From: JAEUIG01 sp046349775
GTDB taxonomy: Bacteria > Planctomycetota > Planctomycetia > Planctomycetales > Planctomycetaceae
Direction: 5' to 3'
Assembly: GCA_046349775.1 (NCBI GenBank)
Contig: JAXMBS010000069.1
Coordinates: 1-29,641 of the forward strand
Length of the DNA: 29,641 bases
Position numbers and translations under genes: made by a program. Below the pieces are notes generated by a model. It saw only the letters and a list, made by a program, of their open reading frames with translations. It had not been told where the DNA came from and did no database searches. Below, one piece after another: positions 6,999 to 16,789 of the stretch; within the stretch, counting starts at the first letter, position 1, and each line of letters opens with the position of its first letter.

Positions 6999-7949
6999 TT
7001 GGCCGAAAAACTGATTATCGATGCGGACCCCGGCATTGGCGACGCACTGGCGATCGCTCTGGCGCTGACAGATCCGGCGCTGGACGTTTTAGCGCTGACC
7101 GCCACGGCCGGTCGCGTCGCAGGCGGGCAGGCGGCGCGGAACCTGCAGTGCGTGACCGCCCACCTCGATCCCGATCTGTGGCCGCGATTGGGAATTTGCG
7201 ACCGCCCGCAGTTTCCGGCCCCGAGCGGCGTCGATGTCACTCCCACCGCGCTGCTCGACGGTGAGACCGGTCTGGGCGAATGCAACGTCCCGATTTCCGA
7301 ACTGCACCAGAAGCACGAATCCCCCAAGCTGCTTGCCGAACTGGTCCGAACTCATCCCGATCAGATTACGTTGCTCACGCTCGGGCCACTGACCAACGTC
7401 GAACTTGCACTGGAGCTCTATCCTGAGTTCCTCCAGCAACTCAAGGCGCTTGTCGTCCTGGGGGGCTCCGTGGGCGCCGGCGGAGACGCCACGCCGGCGG
7501 CGGAGTTCAATTGCCTGGCCGACGCCGAAGCCGCACGCAACGTACTGACCCACCCCGGCACGAAGACCCTTGTCCCGCTAGAAGTCTCCCAGCAGCTGAT
7601 GCTTTCCTTCGACCAGTACCAGCGCTGGGAGCAATGTGGCGTCTCACGATTACGACAGTTTCTGGCATGGACGCTCCCATTCGCACTCCGCGCCAGCCGC
7701 CAGCATCTGGGTCTGGAAGGCGTCCGGCTCCCCGGCGTGGTCGCACTGAGCGCCGTCAGCCAGCCGCAGCTTTTCCAGCGCGAGTCGATGTCCGTCGACG
7801 TGGAGCTGCATGGAGAGCTGACGCGCGGCATGACGGTATTCGACCGCCGCGGCATCTCCAAATGGCAGACGAATATCGACGTCCTGACCGGCGTCGATAC
7901 GCAGGGCGTCCTGGATTACATGGCCCGGATCATTCGCTCAGCCGTGTGA
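6999..7949 (+). CDS. Nucleoside hydrolase family protein with altered active site
   Basis: The 316-residue protein is the size of inosine-uridine nucleoside hydrolases, which cleave the N-glycosidic bond of nucleosides with a bound calcium ion. Family landmarks are IIDADPGIGDA (residues 6-16), LLTLGPLTN (125-133), LVVLGGSV (151-158), AEFNCLADAEAA (168-179) and HGELTRGMTVFDRRG (271-285). Aligned by eye to the classic DxDPGxDDA motif, Asp10 and Asp15 are kept but Asp14 is Gly. Where the family normally has His-Asp (the acid and a calcium ligand), this protein reads Pro245-Gly246. It may therefore be inactive or use another ligand. The start is a TTG with weak ribosome-site support. The frame has no better start upstream. 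Confidence 0.8.
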   Translation: MAEKLIIDADPGIGDALAIALALTDPALDVLALTATAGRVAGGQAARNLQCVTAHLDPDLWPRLGICDRPQFPAPSGVDVTPTALLDGETGLGECNVPISELHQKHESPKLLAELVRTHPDQITLLTLGPLTNVELALELYPEFLQQLKALVVLGGSVGAGGDATPAAEFNCLADAEAARNVLTHPGTKTLVPLEVSQQLMLSFDQYQRWEQCGVSRLRQFLAWTLPFALRASRQHLGLEGVRLPGVVALSAVSQPQLFQRESMSVDVELHGELTRGMTVFDRRGISKWQTNIDVLTGVDTQGVLDYMARIIRSAV

Positions 7950-7954
7950 TCGCA

Positions 7955-7978
7955 AGCGGTCAGCGATCAGCGGTCAGC
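7955..7978 (+). repeat. Short direct repeat AGCGGTCAGC
   Basis: AGCGGTCAGC occurs at 7955-7964 and 7969-7978, separated by GATC, with a further TCAG series after it. It lies in the gap between two convergent genes. Confidence 0.5.
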
Positions 7979-8027
7979 TTTCAGAGACTTCTCGCGTCCG
8001 TCGATCAACCATAGACGATCAACGCCG

Positions 8028-9656
8028 TCACTTGGCCGCCTGCTTCAACTCCGCCATCTCGATCTTGAACTCGCGAATCTTGTCCGCATCGAGATGCCCG
8101 GAGGCCGCCTGCGTCAGATCGGAGCACATTTTCCTGACGCGCGATTCCGCCACGCGGTCTTTCAACTGTTTGGCGGCCTGTGCGGCGGGCAGCTCGATCG
8201 ACGCAATCCGCTCGCGAAAGGCGTCGTAGTCCGGCACGGACTGCAGCTGCTCGAGATACTTGTCGACGTTTTCCCATTTCCGCGCCTTGGCCGCACGCCG
8301 CGTGAGGGACATCAGCACGTTGCGCCGCGAAACCGCATCGATCAGCTCTCCTTCCACCACCGACAGCGCCCCTTCGACCGACAGTCGTGCCGAATCGTCG
8401 GGAATCGCCAGCGTGGCCGTCTCGACGAGTCCCGGAATGATCGGCACGCGCCCGAGTATCGCCTTGCCGCTGTGGACCAGCACGTGCCAGAGCGGCCTGG
8501 TTGGGTCGGCATTAATGACAATCGAGCCGCGCCGGTCGGTGAGTAATTCGATCCGGTCTTCGACGGGATCGTCGGCTGTTGGCAGTCGATCGAACAGTTC
8601 CACGCGACAGCCAGGCAGCGGGTCGGAGGCATCTCCCCGCGGGGCGAGGATTAACCGGGTCGCAGGAAAGACCGGCCGGGCGGCGATCGCATAGATCTCC
8701 ATCCGGCGACGGGAGCCCGAGAGCGGAGTCCGGAAGGCCGAGACAGTCTCGCACTCCATCCGGGCGCGCTCGACCGTCTTCACCCGCACGTACGTCCAGG
8801 GAAGATCACGAATCTGCTGCAGCTTGTGCTCACGATCGTAATACCGCACAAACGGAATCAGCAGGTCGCCCGGCTTGAACGGAATGGATTCGGGATCCCC
8901 TGGCGGAAATTCTCCGCCGCGCGCTGCGGCAATCACCACGCCTTCCTGGACGTCTTCGATCCGACAAACGGCCCGAAACGACTTGCGGATCAGGCCGGCA
9001 GCGAGCGCGGACACCAGCCGCGCGTCGAAGGTCGTTTCGACGTACGCCGGTCCGAGGGTCCGACCGGCAGCATCCCACTCGCGGGCGGCAATCGTCCAGG
9101 CGCTGCCTGAAATCGCAACGCCAGCCAGGATCACCTTGTCGTAGGTGGACTCGCCGTAGCGGGCCGTCATGTCCTCGACCTTGAGTGTCTCAATCGCCGT
9201 AACTGACGCCGGCTGGCCATCGACTGCCATTTCGAGCGTGGTCGTCCACATCTGGCCCATGCTGGCGCGCAGGTCCGTAGCAATCTCGTCCAGCACCCGC
9301 GAACGGAACCGTGGATCGATCTGCGAATCGGTCGGCACATGCACCCGGAGCAACACCGAGTAGGGCGCTAGCGCCGGCAAAACTTCCTCTTTCGCTGCCG
9401 CGGGCTTGGCCTCCACGGCTGCTCGCGGCGAGTCGGTCGATCCCGCCGCATCTTTCGCCTGAGTGTCAGAACTCGCCGCCGCCGGGGCGACTGCGGCCGG
9501 CGCCGCTGTTTCGGTGGAAGCCGATTCCTCAGCGGCGCGAACGATCAAGACACCGCCGAAGAGCAGACATGTCGGCAGCATGGCCCAGAGCCAGGCGCGT
9601 CGGCTGGGCAACAGCGCGATGGTCAATTGGTCCGAATTGTGCGGATCACGAGGCAT
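8028..9656 (-). CDS. Membrane-anchored protein of unknown function, last gene of the operon
   Basis: I do not recognise a family. The ATG at 9656 starts one base after the preceding gene's stop codon (9658-9660), giving 542 residues. Residues 21-40 form a membrane helix or uncleaved signal (AWLWAMLPTCLLFGGVLIVR). An Ala/Glu/Thr-rich linker follows to about residue 95, and then a mostly beta domain (for example YSVLLRVHVPTDSQIDPRF and AISGSAWTIAAREWD). After about residue 440 the protein is helical (RRAAKARKWENVDKYLEQL to the end) and may form a coiled coil. The bulk is probably periplasmic. Tight coupling to the solute-binding gene suggests the two act together. The gene is convergent with the nucleoside hydrolase, with 78 bases between. 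Confidence 0.75.
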   Translation of the reverse strand: MPRDPHNSDQLTIALLPSRRAWLWAMLPTCLLFGGVLIVRAAEESASTETAAPAAVAPAAASSDTQAKDAAGSTDSPRAAVEAKPAAAKEEVLPALAPYSVLLRVHVPTDSQIDPRFRSRVLDEIATDLRASMGQMWTTTLEMAVDGQPASVTAIETLKVEDMTARYGESTYDKVILAGVAISGSAWTIAAREWDAAGRTLGPAYVETTFDARLVSALAAGLIRKSFRAVCRIEDVQEGVVIAAARGGEFPPGDPESIPFKPGDLLIPFVRYYDREHKLQQIRDLPWTYVRVKTVERARMECETVSAFRTPLSGSRRRMEIYAIAARPVFPATRLILAPRGDASDPLPGCRVELFDRLPTADDPVEDRIELLTDRRGSIVINADPTRPLWHVLVHSGKAILGRVPIIPGLVETATLAIPDDSARLSVEGALSVVEGELIDAVSRRNVLMSLTRRAAKARKWENVDKYLEQLQSVPDYDAFRERIASIELPAAQAAKQLKDRVAESRVRKMCSDLTQAASGHLDADKIREFKIEMAELKQAAK

Positions 9657-9657
9657 G

Positions 9658-12161
9658 CTATTCCGCCGGGTACCAGGCCTGCATCGTCCACCTTTCAATG
9701 CCGTGATAGCAGTTCAGCGGACGTTCCGGGAATCCCTGGACGTTCTTGCGAATCACCAGAAAGCCATCCACCTCCCACAGGGGCAGGCAACGGACTTCCG
9801 ACCAGAGCTTGCCGTGCAGACCGCGCACGTTGTCGAGCGCACGTCCCCAATCGCTCGTGCGATCGATGTCGACCAGCGCCAGCCGCAGCCAGTCCGGAAA
9901 CACCGACAGATCGGTGATCTGCGCCGTCGGCGCAGCCGCCAGAAACGGCCAGAGCGCCACGGTCGGCTCGGCGATCTGCAGCGTGCGGTAGGCGAGATCC
10001 CAGTCCTGGTCGTCGTCGGTGACGGCGCCGGGATCGACAATTTCCACCTCGAGGCGGACCCGCTTCCAGTCGCGCACGAGCTCCGCTGCGGCCGCGCGTT
10101 CCACCGGCGATTGGGCGACCAGCATCCGCAACGTGGGGAGCTCGTTCCCCGTGACCCGCGCGGCGGCCAGCAACAGCGCCATTGCGGCCGACTGATCGAA
10201 GCTCTTCTCGCCGACGTCCGAGCTGTTGGCCGGACTGAACGACGGAAACGGGCTGCTCGCCAGCCGGCCATGGGCGGCGGACGGATCCCGCAGTACGACG
10301 TCTCGCAGAATCCGCCCGCGGTCCACTGCAGACAATAGCGCGCGACGCAGCTCGCGGACCTTCAAGGGCGCCGACTGCGGGTTGATCTGCAGCACGTGCG
10401 TTGTGGGGAGCGCGTATTGCTGAATGAACATCTCGTCCTTCAGCTTTGGATCGACCTGCACGCGCCGCACGATCCAGTCCGGCAGGTCCGGCAGCATCGA
10501 CACTTCTCCCTGCCGCAGTCCGAGCACCGCCTTGTCATACGACGGATACACGTGCTCCACGACTTCGGCCACGTGGTACTCCGCCAGCCCATTTGGCTCA
10601 GGCGTCGCCCGGCGGAACACGGCGTGCTGCGCATCGGACTCCGCGGCGATGAAGCCGCCGGCGAAAGCGGCGGCGGCAGCGGCCTCCGCGGCGTCCTCCG
10701 CTCCGGCACTCGTCGGCACGATGCCGGCGAGCACCGGCTCGATTCGCGCGGGAACGCGGTGAAACCGGACCTCGACTTCCACCGGCGAACGGACCGACAC
10801 GGAGTCCACGTATCCCGACAGCCGCTCGTCGAACTGCGCACTCGCCGGGTTCAACCGTTCCTCCAGCATCGCAGCGAATGCCGGAGCGTCGAGGAGCGGC
10901 TGCGTCTCCCAGGGTTGCCGTGTCTGCCGGAGCGTGATGAGCAGCCTCCGCCCCAGGTCGTACGGCTCCCACGATTCGATGTACTTCGTACGGTAGTAGG
11001 CCGAGCCATTCCGGTAGCGATCCACCTCAAACAGCGGCACTTGAGTCAGGAGTCGCCTGCGATCCACGGCGGGGTCCGGTTCGGGCGAATGCTCCGCGTC
11101 GGCCGGCGGCAACCGCACCACCCCCACGCGCAGTCGCTGGTACCGCTGCGCCAGCGGGCGGAATCGCGGCAGCAGGTTCGGCGTCCGCGGCCAGAAGACC
11201 GCCGCCTGTTCGGCCAGATCGGCGGCCTTGCCAGGCTGGCCGTCGCGCGCGGCCTGTTCCGCCGCGGCGAGCAGCTCGTTCGCCTGCTGTGCCATCATTG
11301 CCGAATGCTGCTGAAACAACGGGTGGCCCGGATACAAGTCGCCGAGCTGGACTAAGAAGTGTCGCGCGGCGCGATTGTCCCCCCGCTGCAGCGCCTGAGC
11401 GGCGAGCGTCCCCAGCAGCTCCGGGATCGCATCTGACAGCCCCGGATAGTCCGCCGCGCGCCTCGTAAATCCAACAGCAGCACCAGCGCGCTTCCGGATT
11501 GCCGCTTTTGGCCGCTGCTGCCCGTCGACCATCAGCAGTCGGTTGTGCCGCTCGGCCGCGCCGGGCCACGCAGTCCATTGTCTTTCGAGCCTGAGCAGCA
11601 ATTCGAACGCCGTCGGCAGCTGGCCTTCGTCAATCAGTGCGTCGATCCGCTGCAACACCAGGTCCTCGTGGTGCACGATGTGATCGATCAGAACCAGCGG
11701 CAGTCCGTATTCCGGTTCTCGGTGTCCTCCGGAATCGTAATGATCAGGGACTGCAACAACTGCAGTTCGGCGTTCAGGCGCTCCAGCTCTTCGCCCGACT
11801 TGCCGCGGCGCTCGGCATTTTTTGCGTCGATCTCAGCACGCCGCTGCACAATCGTGTCCGGCCGCGGCACGAGCGGTTCGCAGACCACTACGTCTTTGTC
11901 TTTCAGCACGATCCAGTCGCGGGGCGGGTCATTCAGCAGGGACTCCGCCGTCGGCAACGTCAGGTCTTCGAGCTTGGGCAACTCGGTCTTCGTGACGTCG
12001 GGAGGGGGTTGCGGTTCCGTCGGCGCCGCAGGGTCGGCCGGCGCATCCGCCGGAGGTTTCGGCTGAGCACTGGCGGGCGCAGCCCATTGCAGCAGTGCCG
12101 CAGCACTCGTCAGCGTCATCACGGCCAGGGTGCGCCGCCAGAGAGGCTCGCGCGCATTCAC
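9658..12161 (-). CDS. Periplasmic TPR-like plus family-5 solute-binding protein, one frameshift as read
   Basis: The GTG at 12161 starts a signal peptide (TLAVMTLTSAAALLQWAAPASA) and a proline-rich linker. At about 11712-11716 the frame breaks: the sequence reads AACCGG where AACCCGG would keep it open. With one C restored, PEDTEN runs into EYGLPLVLIDHIVHHEDL and on to the stop at 9658, about 830 residues. Residues about 160-350 are helical and TPR-like. The rest resembles peptide/nickel-type (SBP_bac_5) binding proteins: LRQGEVSMLPDLPDW, VLQINPQSAPLKVRELRRAL and LLSAVDRGRIL are in the style of their 'receding N-terminal lobe' region. No ABC permease or ATPase for it lies in the operon. A dedicated receptor role for the ExbBD system is possible. 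The domain call is moderately sure. Confidence 0.65.
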
Positions 12162-12200
12162 GCGCGGCCATTCACGTTGATCGCTGTCCAGCCAGGAAAC

Positions 12201-15200
12201 TCATCGGGACGCCAGCTCCGTTACGCGAATCAGACTGCCGTCGAGAGTCGGCACGAGCCATTCGCCGCCGGCGTCCAGCGGAGCGCCCGACAGACGGCTG
12301 CCCGTCGCCAATTCCGCTTTGACTTCGCCGGTCTGTGCGGAAACCAGCCGCACGCGGCCATCGACTTGAGGGATCAACAGATTTTCGCCGACGCGCAGCG
12401 GGCGACCGGCAATCGATGCGCCGTCCAGTGCCAGCGGCTGCGCCCACCGCGAAGGCAATTCACCGGTGGGCTCCAGGCAATGGCATTGTGCGGCCCCGGT
12501 CTCAACAATCAGCGCGTCGCCGGCCAGCCACACGTCGTTGGTGACCGGCAGGTCCATCGTCCGCCGTCCGGCCGCATCCAGAGTCAGCGCATCCAGCACA
12601 CGAACCTGCTGCTGCCCATCGGCCACCGCCACTCGGCCGTCGCGCACATCCGCCTGAAATTCGACCGGCGCCTGCAGATCGATGCGCGTCACCTCCGCCA
12701 GATGGGTGCGGGGATTCGTCTGCAGCCGCACCTGCAGGACCTGGCCGGACCTGGTGATGGCGACGGCGTTCTGGTTGTCGACTGCGAGGACTTGCCGCCA
12801 CTGCATCCGGTTGACCTGGTCGCTCGGCAAACCATAGGCCTCGACGGGCGACTGTCCCGGGCTGGTCGACAGTTCCAGCTTGCCTGCCATCGGCAGCAGA
12901 AACCGGTTTCCCAGCGGTGCCGGCGCGGCCTGCAGCGACGCCGAGAGCGGATAGGCGGCGTCCACCTGCCCGAGCCGCGAGATCAGCCACAGCTTGGGCT
13001 CGGCTCCGCCGGCCGCAACCGCCACCTGCCCCTGTCCGAATGCCGTCGCGAAGATCGGTTCGCGCAATTCGTCGGACAGCGGCAACCGCACCGCCTCGCC
13101 GAAGAACCCGCCCTGTTGCCACTGTTGCGGAGTCACGCGGAACGCGTGCCCGGCCTCCGTAATGCAGACCAGGCTCGGCTTGTCCCCCGTCATCAGATTG
13201 CTGGTGATGATCCGTGCACCGACGACCGCCTGCCAGTCGCTGGTCAGGTCGTCGCGATTCGTCTGCGTGAACGTCACGGCCGACGTATACGGTCGCTGGC
13301 GGGCGTTAAACATCGTCCCCCCGACGTACTGCAGCGGCTGCGTCGACAGTCCGATGGCCACGACCTTCTGGTCCGCGTCGAGAGCGCTGGTCGTCAGTTG
13401 CAGTTTTCGCAGCGCGCTGCCCGCCATCCACAACTGCTGATCGGGTCCGGTGAGCAGATAAGTCGTGCTGTCCCCGCCTCCCTGGACCTGATAATTCGGG
13501 CCGGTGATCAGCGGCGGCTGGCCGGGATCATCGGAAACGGTAAACGCCGCGACGCGTTCGCCTGTGGAGGGCACAAACAGATCGCGGCCCCGAATGACCG
13601 GCAGGTCGAGCACGTGTCCTGAAACCTCGGCCGCGGCCACCTGCGACAGACGCTGCGGATCGCTCGACTGCAGCAGTCGCAACGCGCACTTTTGGGGGCC
13701 GTTGTTCTCGCTCAAGAGCACATACGGGCCAATCGACAACAGCGGGGCCTGAATCGAACCCGGCGGCTGAGCCAGATACGACACGCCGACGCACTCCAGC
13801 GGCTGCTTCGTCAGCGTATACACGACGTCACGGTCGCCCGCGACGACCAGATGCGTCCGGTCGAGCAAGGCGACCGGCCCGCTGATCGACTGAGAAAACT
13901 GCAACCGGGTGGACGCGGCGCCGGACTGCAAGTCGACTTTAACGAGCGCGCCCGATCTCAGCGGCACATATAACTGCCCCTCATCGAGCAATGGCGTGCC
14001 GGCAACCGGCTCTCCGAGCGGCTGCCGCCACATGAGCGCACCGGTATTCTGCTGCAATCGCACCAGTTCATTGGTCCGAGAGTCGAACGTGATCAGGCTC
14101 GGAGTTCCCGGCTCGCGCACTGGAAAAAACGGCGTTTGCAGCCCGATCACGCGCCGCCAGATCGGGGCACCGGTGATCGTGTCGACGCCGTACAGGCAGT
14201 CCTTGGCAATCACGCACACCGCTTCCTTTACGGAAACCACGTCCGTGCGCGAACGCGCAAAAAACGCCAGCGACAGCGGCGTCGGATACGTTACGGGTAC
14301 GTCGTCGGCAACGCCGGGACGATCCAGCGTCTCCGCAGTGACGCGCTCCGCTTCGGTCTTCAGCGTCGCCTGCATCTCTGCTTCGAGCCGCTTGTCCTTC
14401 GCGAACTCGGGATACCGGACCAGCAGGTCGCGGCGGATCTCGAGCGCCTTCATGGGATCCTTCGCCTTGAGGGCGTCGGTCAGCGCCGCCAGCGCCGTGT
14501 CGAAGGTCTCATGCTGCAGGATCGCCGCCTCCGAGACGAGCCGCAATTTGGCCACTTCGTCAAGGAGTTCCGTGGGAGGCGTGTCCTTCGGCGTGTAGGT
14601 GCCGACCATCGCCACGGCTTCGTCAGAGATTTTCAGCAACGAGCGATCAAAATTCTTGCCGGCGTCCGCAGCGGCCCCTTTCGCGATCCGTGAGGCCCGG
14701 TCGGCAATTCCGGCGTGCTCTCCCTCGAACCCTTCGTAGTCGCGGCTGTCGTGGATGAACGTCTTGAGCGCCTCCAGGCCCTTCGGCCAATCCTTGACGG
14801 CGCCGGTCAGATGCCGGTCGGCCCCGGCGAGACCCGCCAGCATCAGCGCCTGCTCTTCCAGGGGATGGCCCAGGTGCGTATTCGCAAACTGGTTCAGTTG
14901 CGTGATCGCCTGCTGATATTTGCCCTCGTCGTAGACGGCTTTGGCAGCATCGAATTCCTCTTGCTCCGACCGCCGCGCCCCGACGAAGTAAAACACCGCC
15001 CCGGTCAATAGCAGCCCCGCCGCCAGTCCCCCCAAGCCCAGCACGAGCGGAGACCGCAGCGTGTCCTCTTCACCCGGCCGGTCGCGGCGGTGATGCAACG
15101 CCTTCCGCAGCTTGTCCGTCACCGCCGGTCCGGAATCCGCTTTGGCCTCCTCCGGTTCATCATCTGCTACGAATTCCTGGTCGGCCTCATCCTCCTCAAC

Positions 15201-15830
15201 TTCTTCGTCGTCTTCATCGACGGGCGCGTCGGCGACCGCCTCCTTGAGCTTGCCGCGTTGCGCGGGGAGATCGGTCCGGCTCTCCTCAGCCAGGCCAGAC
15301 AAGCTCTTCATCCAGTCCTGATCGGACGGGGCTGCGGCCTCCTTCGCCTTCTTCTTTGCCGCAATCGGGCGCTCGGCAGCAGGCGGCTTGGCAGGTGTCG
15401 ACCGCGCCGCCTCCTTCGACGAATGCTTGCCCTTCTCTTTCTCTGCGGCCTGTTCCTGCAGGAACGGCGGCAACTCGTCTGTCAGCGGCTTCAGGTCAAA
15501 CGAGCTCTTCGACGCATCCGGCCGGTTCAGCGGCTCCTTTCTCGCCGTCCTCCTGGAACGGCTGATGTCAATCGAGCCAATCCGCAGGACGTCCCCGCTC
15601 TTCAGCGCTGAACGTTTCAGCAGCGCGTTGACGTCGATCAGCTCAACCCCTGCGGCCACCGCTTCGAACGCGGTTTTGTTCCAGCTGATCCGACAGTGAA
15701 TCAGCTCGACGCTATTCTCGTCGATCTGAATGTCGTTCGACTTGTGACTGCCGATCGACAGCGGCTGCTGTTTCGACAGCTCGCGCCGTTCGCTGTCGCC
15801 GGTCAGAAATGCAATGTCCAGATGCGCCAT
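12201..15830 (-). CDS. FHA - membrane helix - TPR-like - PQQ propeller protein
   Basis: The 1209-residue protein joins four parts. Residues 1-92 are FHA-like (PLSIGSHKSNDIQI, then LIHCRI and LKSGDVLRIGSIDI). FHA domains bind phosphothreonine peptides in the cytoplasm, but here the usual Arg and Ser of the binding loop are not evident. Residues 100-255 are a charged, disordered linker with an acidic run (205-232). Residues 261-284 are one membrane helix. Residues 288-500 are helical and TPR-like (FDAAKAVYDEGKYQQAITQL). From about 510 to the end are PQQ/WD-like propeller blades (YGVDTITGAPIWRRV, LYVPLRSGALVKVDLQSGA, VRLVSAQTGEVKAEL). The propeller should be outside the cytoplasm. Together with ExbB, ExbD and the solute-binding protein, it may link a cytoplasmic kinase signal to the envelope machine. 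That role is inferred. Confidence 0.8.
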   Translation of the reverse strand: MAHLDIAFLTGDSERRELSKQQPLSIGSHKSNDIQIDENSVELIHCRISWNKTAFEAVAAGVELIDVNALLKRSALKSGDVLRIGSIDISRSRRTARKEPLNRPDASKSSFDLKPLTDELPPFLQEQAAEKEKGKHSSKEAARSTPAKPPAAERPIAAKKKAKEAAAPSDQDWMKSLSGLAEESRTDLPAQRGKLKEAVADAPVDEDDEEVEEDEADQEFVADDEPEEAKADSGPAVTDKLRKALHHRRDRPGEEDTLRSPLVLGLGGLAAGLLLTGAVFYFVGARRSEQEEFDAAKAVYDEGKYQQAITQLNQFANTHLGHPLEEQALMLAGLAGADRHLTGAVKDWPKGLEALKTFIHDSRDYEGFEGEHAGIADRASRIAKGAAADAGKNFDRSLLKISDEAVAMVGTYTPKDTPPTELLDEVAKLRLVSEAAILQHETFDTALAALTDALKAKDPMKALEIRRDLLVRYPEFAKDKRLEAEMQATLKTEAERVTAETLDRPGVADDVPVTYPTPLSLAFFARSRTDVVSVKEAVCVIAKDCLYGVDTITGAPIWRRVIGLQTPFFPVREPGTPSLITFDSRTNELVRLQQNTGALMWRQPLGEPVAGTPLLDEGQLYVPLRSGALVKVDLQSGAASTRLQFSQSISGPVALLDRTHLVVAGDRDVVYTLTKQPLECVGVSYLAQPPGSIQAPLLSIGPYVLLSENNGPQKCALRLLQSSDPQRLSQVAAAEVSGHVLDLPVIRGRDLFVPSTGERVAAFTVSDDPGQPPLITGPNYQVQGGGDSTTYLLTGPDQQLWMAGSALRKLQLTTSALDADQKVVAIGLSTQPLQYVGGTMFNARQRPYTSAVTFTQTNRDDLTSDWQAVVGARIITSNLMTGDKPSLVCITEAGHAFRVTPQQWQQGGFFGEAVRLPLSDELREPIFATAFGQGQVAVAAGGAEPKLWLISRLGQVDAAYPLSASLQAAPAPLGNRFLLPMAGKLELSTSPGQSPVEAYGLPSDQVNRMQWRQVLAVDNQNAVAITRSGQVLQVRLQTNPRTHLAEVTRIDLQAPVEFQADVRDGRVAVADGQQQVRVLDALTLDAAGRRTMDLPVTNDVWLAGDALIVETGAAQCHCLEPTGELPSRWAQPLALDGASIAGRPLRVGENLLIPQVDGRVRLVSAQTGEVKAELATGSRLSGAPLDAGGEWLVPTLDGSLIRVTELASR

Positions 15831-15893
15831 GCGGTCGATCGCTGCGAATTCGTCAATGCTGTCGGGGATTTGGACTGTACTTCACGTTGCACG

Positions 15894-16685
15894 CTACGGT
15901 CGTTCGGGACGCGACACGCGGCGGACCCGCTGCATCCCGGCCTGCATCCCGGCGTCGGTCACCGCCACGACCATGCCGTGGGTGGCCCGGTACGCCGCCT
16001 CGATCACCATTTCGTTCTTATGCTCGTTGCCAACCTTGGCCTGGAGCACCTGCCCCAGTTCGACCGGACCGGCTACCGGCACGTCATCGACCCGGATCGT
16101 GTCATCCGCGCCGATTTCCACAACCACGGATTCCGCGGCGAGTTCGTCCATTGTCATCGGGGCCGCCGCGGAGCTCGCCGCTCCCTCCTCGTTCGTCGGC
16201 GCCGACGTCTGCAGCGCCTTCGTCACGCTGAACGACGCGGTGATCATGAAAAACACCAGCAGCAAGAACGTGACGTCGACCATCGACGTCATATCCGCTT
16301 CGTCCTTGATGGAACGACGCGGCGCATTGTGAAACGCCGGGTGTTCCTCCCAGTCTCCCAGTTCGGACTCCCATACGTTGCGGGTGTCCTGTTCCCAGGG
16401 GCGCCGATTCTCGACGTCCGTTCCTGGGACGACGCCGGCGCCGACGGCCGCCGTCTCAGAGTCGCCGCGTGCCTCGTCACGGGCGCGTTCCTCGGCATCC
16501 GCCAGCACTTCCTGCTGTTCGCGGGCGCGCGACTCCTCCGGCTTCGCCGCAGCCGGCCCAAAGCCCTCGATAATCGGTACGCGCAGCTCGCCGCCGCACG
16601 CCGGGCAGGCGGTGGTCGCACCGGACTGCTTGCGGCTCACGCTCAGCAATTGCTGGCAATGCGTGCAACGAAAACGGATGGGCAT
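15894..16685 (-). CDS. ExbD/TolR-family protein with N-terminal zinc ribbon
   Basis: The ATG at 16685 is chosen over the longer frame from 16763, whose first 26 residues add nothing recognisable. The 263-residue protein starts with a four-cysteine ribbon (Cys7, Cys10, Cys27, Cys30; CTHC and CPAC). A charged linker of about 90 residues follows. The ExbD signature is D131-MTSMVDVTFLLLVFFM with the membrane Asp137 that carries protons in the family. The rest is a periplasmic domain (VVVEIGADDTIRV, VTDAGMQAGMQRV). ExbD works with ExbB to turn proton flow into force on TonB-like proteins. The cytoplasmic ribbon could tether or regulate it. It is the second ExbD of the operon. The gap to the FHA gene is 63 bases. 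Confidence 0.85.
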   Translation of the reverse strand: MPIRFRCTHCQQLLSVSRKQSGATTACPACGGELRVPIIEGFGPAAAKPEESRAREQQEVLADAEERARDEARGDSETAAVGAGVVPGTDVENRRPWEQDTRNVWESELGDWEEHPAFHNAPRRSIKDEADMTSMVDVTFLLLVFFMITASFSVTKALQTSAPTNEEGAASSAAAPMTMDELAAESVVVEIGADDTIRVDDVPVAGPVELGQVLQAKVGNEHKNEMVIEAAYRATHGMVVAVTDAGMQAGMQRVRRVSRPERP

Positions 16686-16789
16686 GCTGAACGACCGAAA
16701 TAAAGGACTGAAGTTCCGTCGAAATTGAAATCCAATATCCGCCCATCGGGCCACAGGGACCAACCCCGTGGCTCATTGACGGGCGCGCC

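Noticed and set aside
11637..13622. 661-residue plus-strand ORF
   Set aside because: It lies opposite the PQQ and solute-binding genes, is Arg/Gln/His-rich and has no family features. It is an antisense shadow of high-GC coding DNA.
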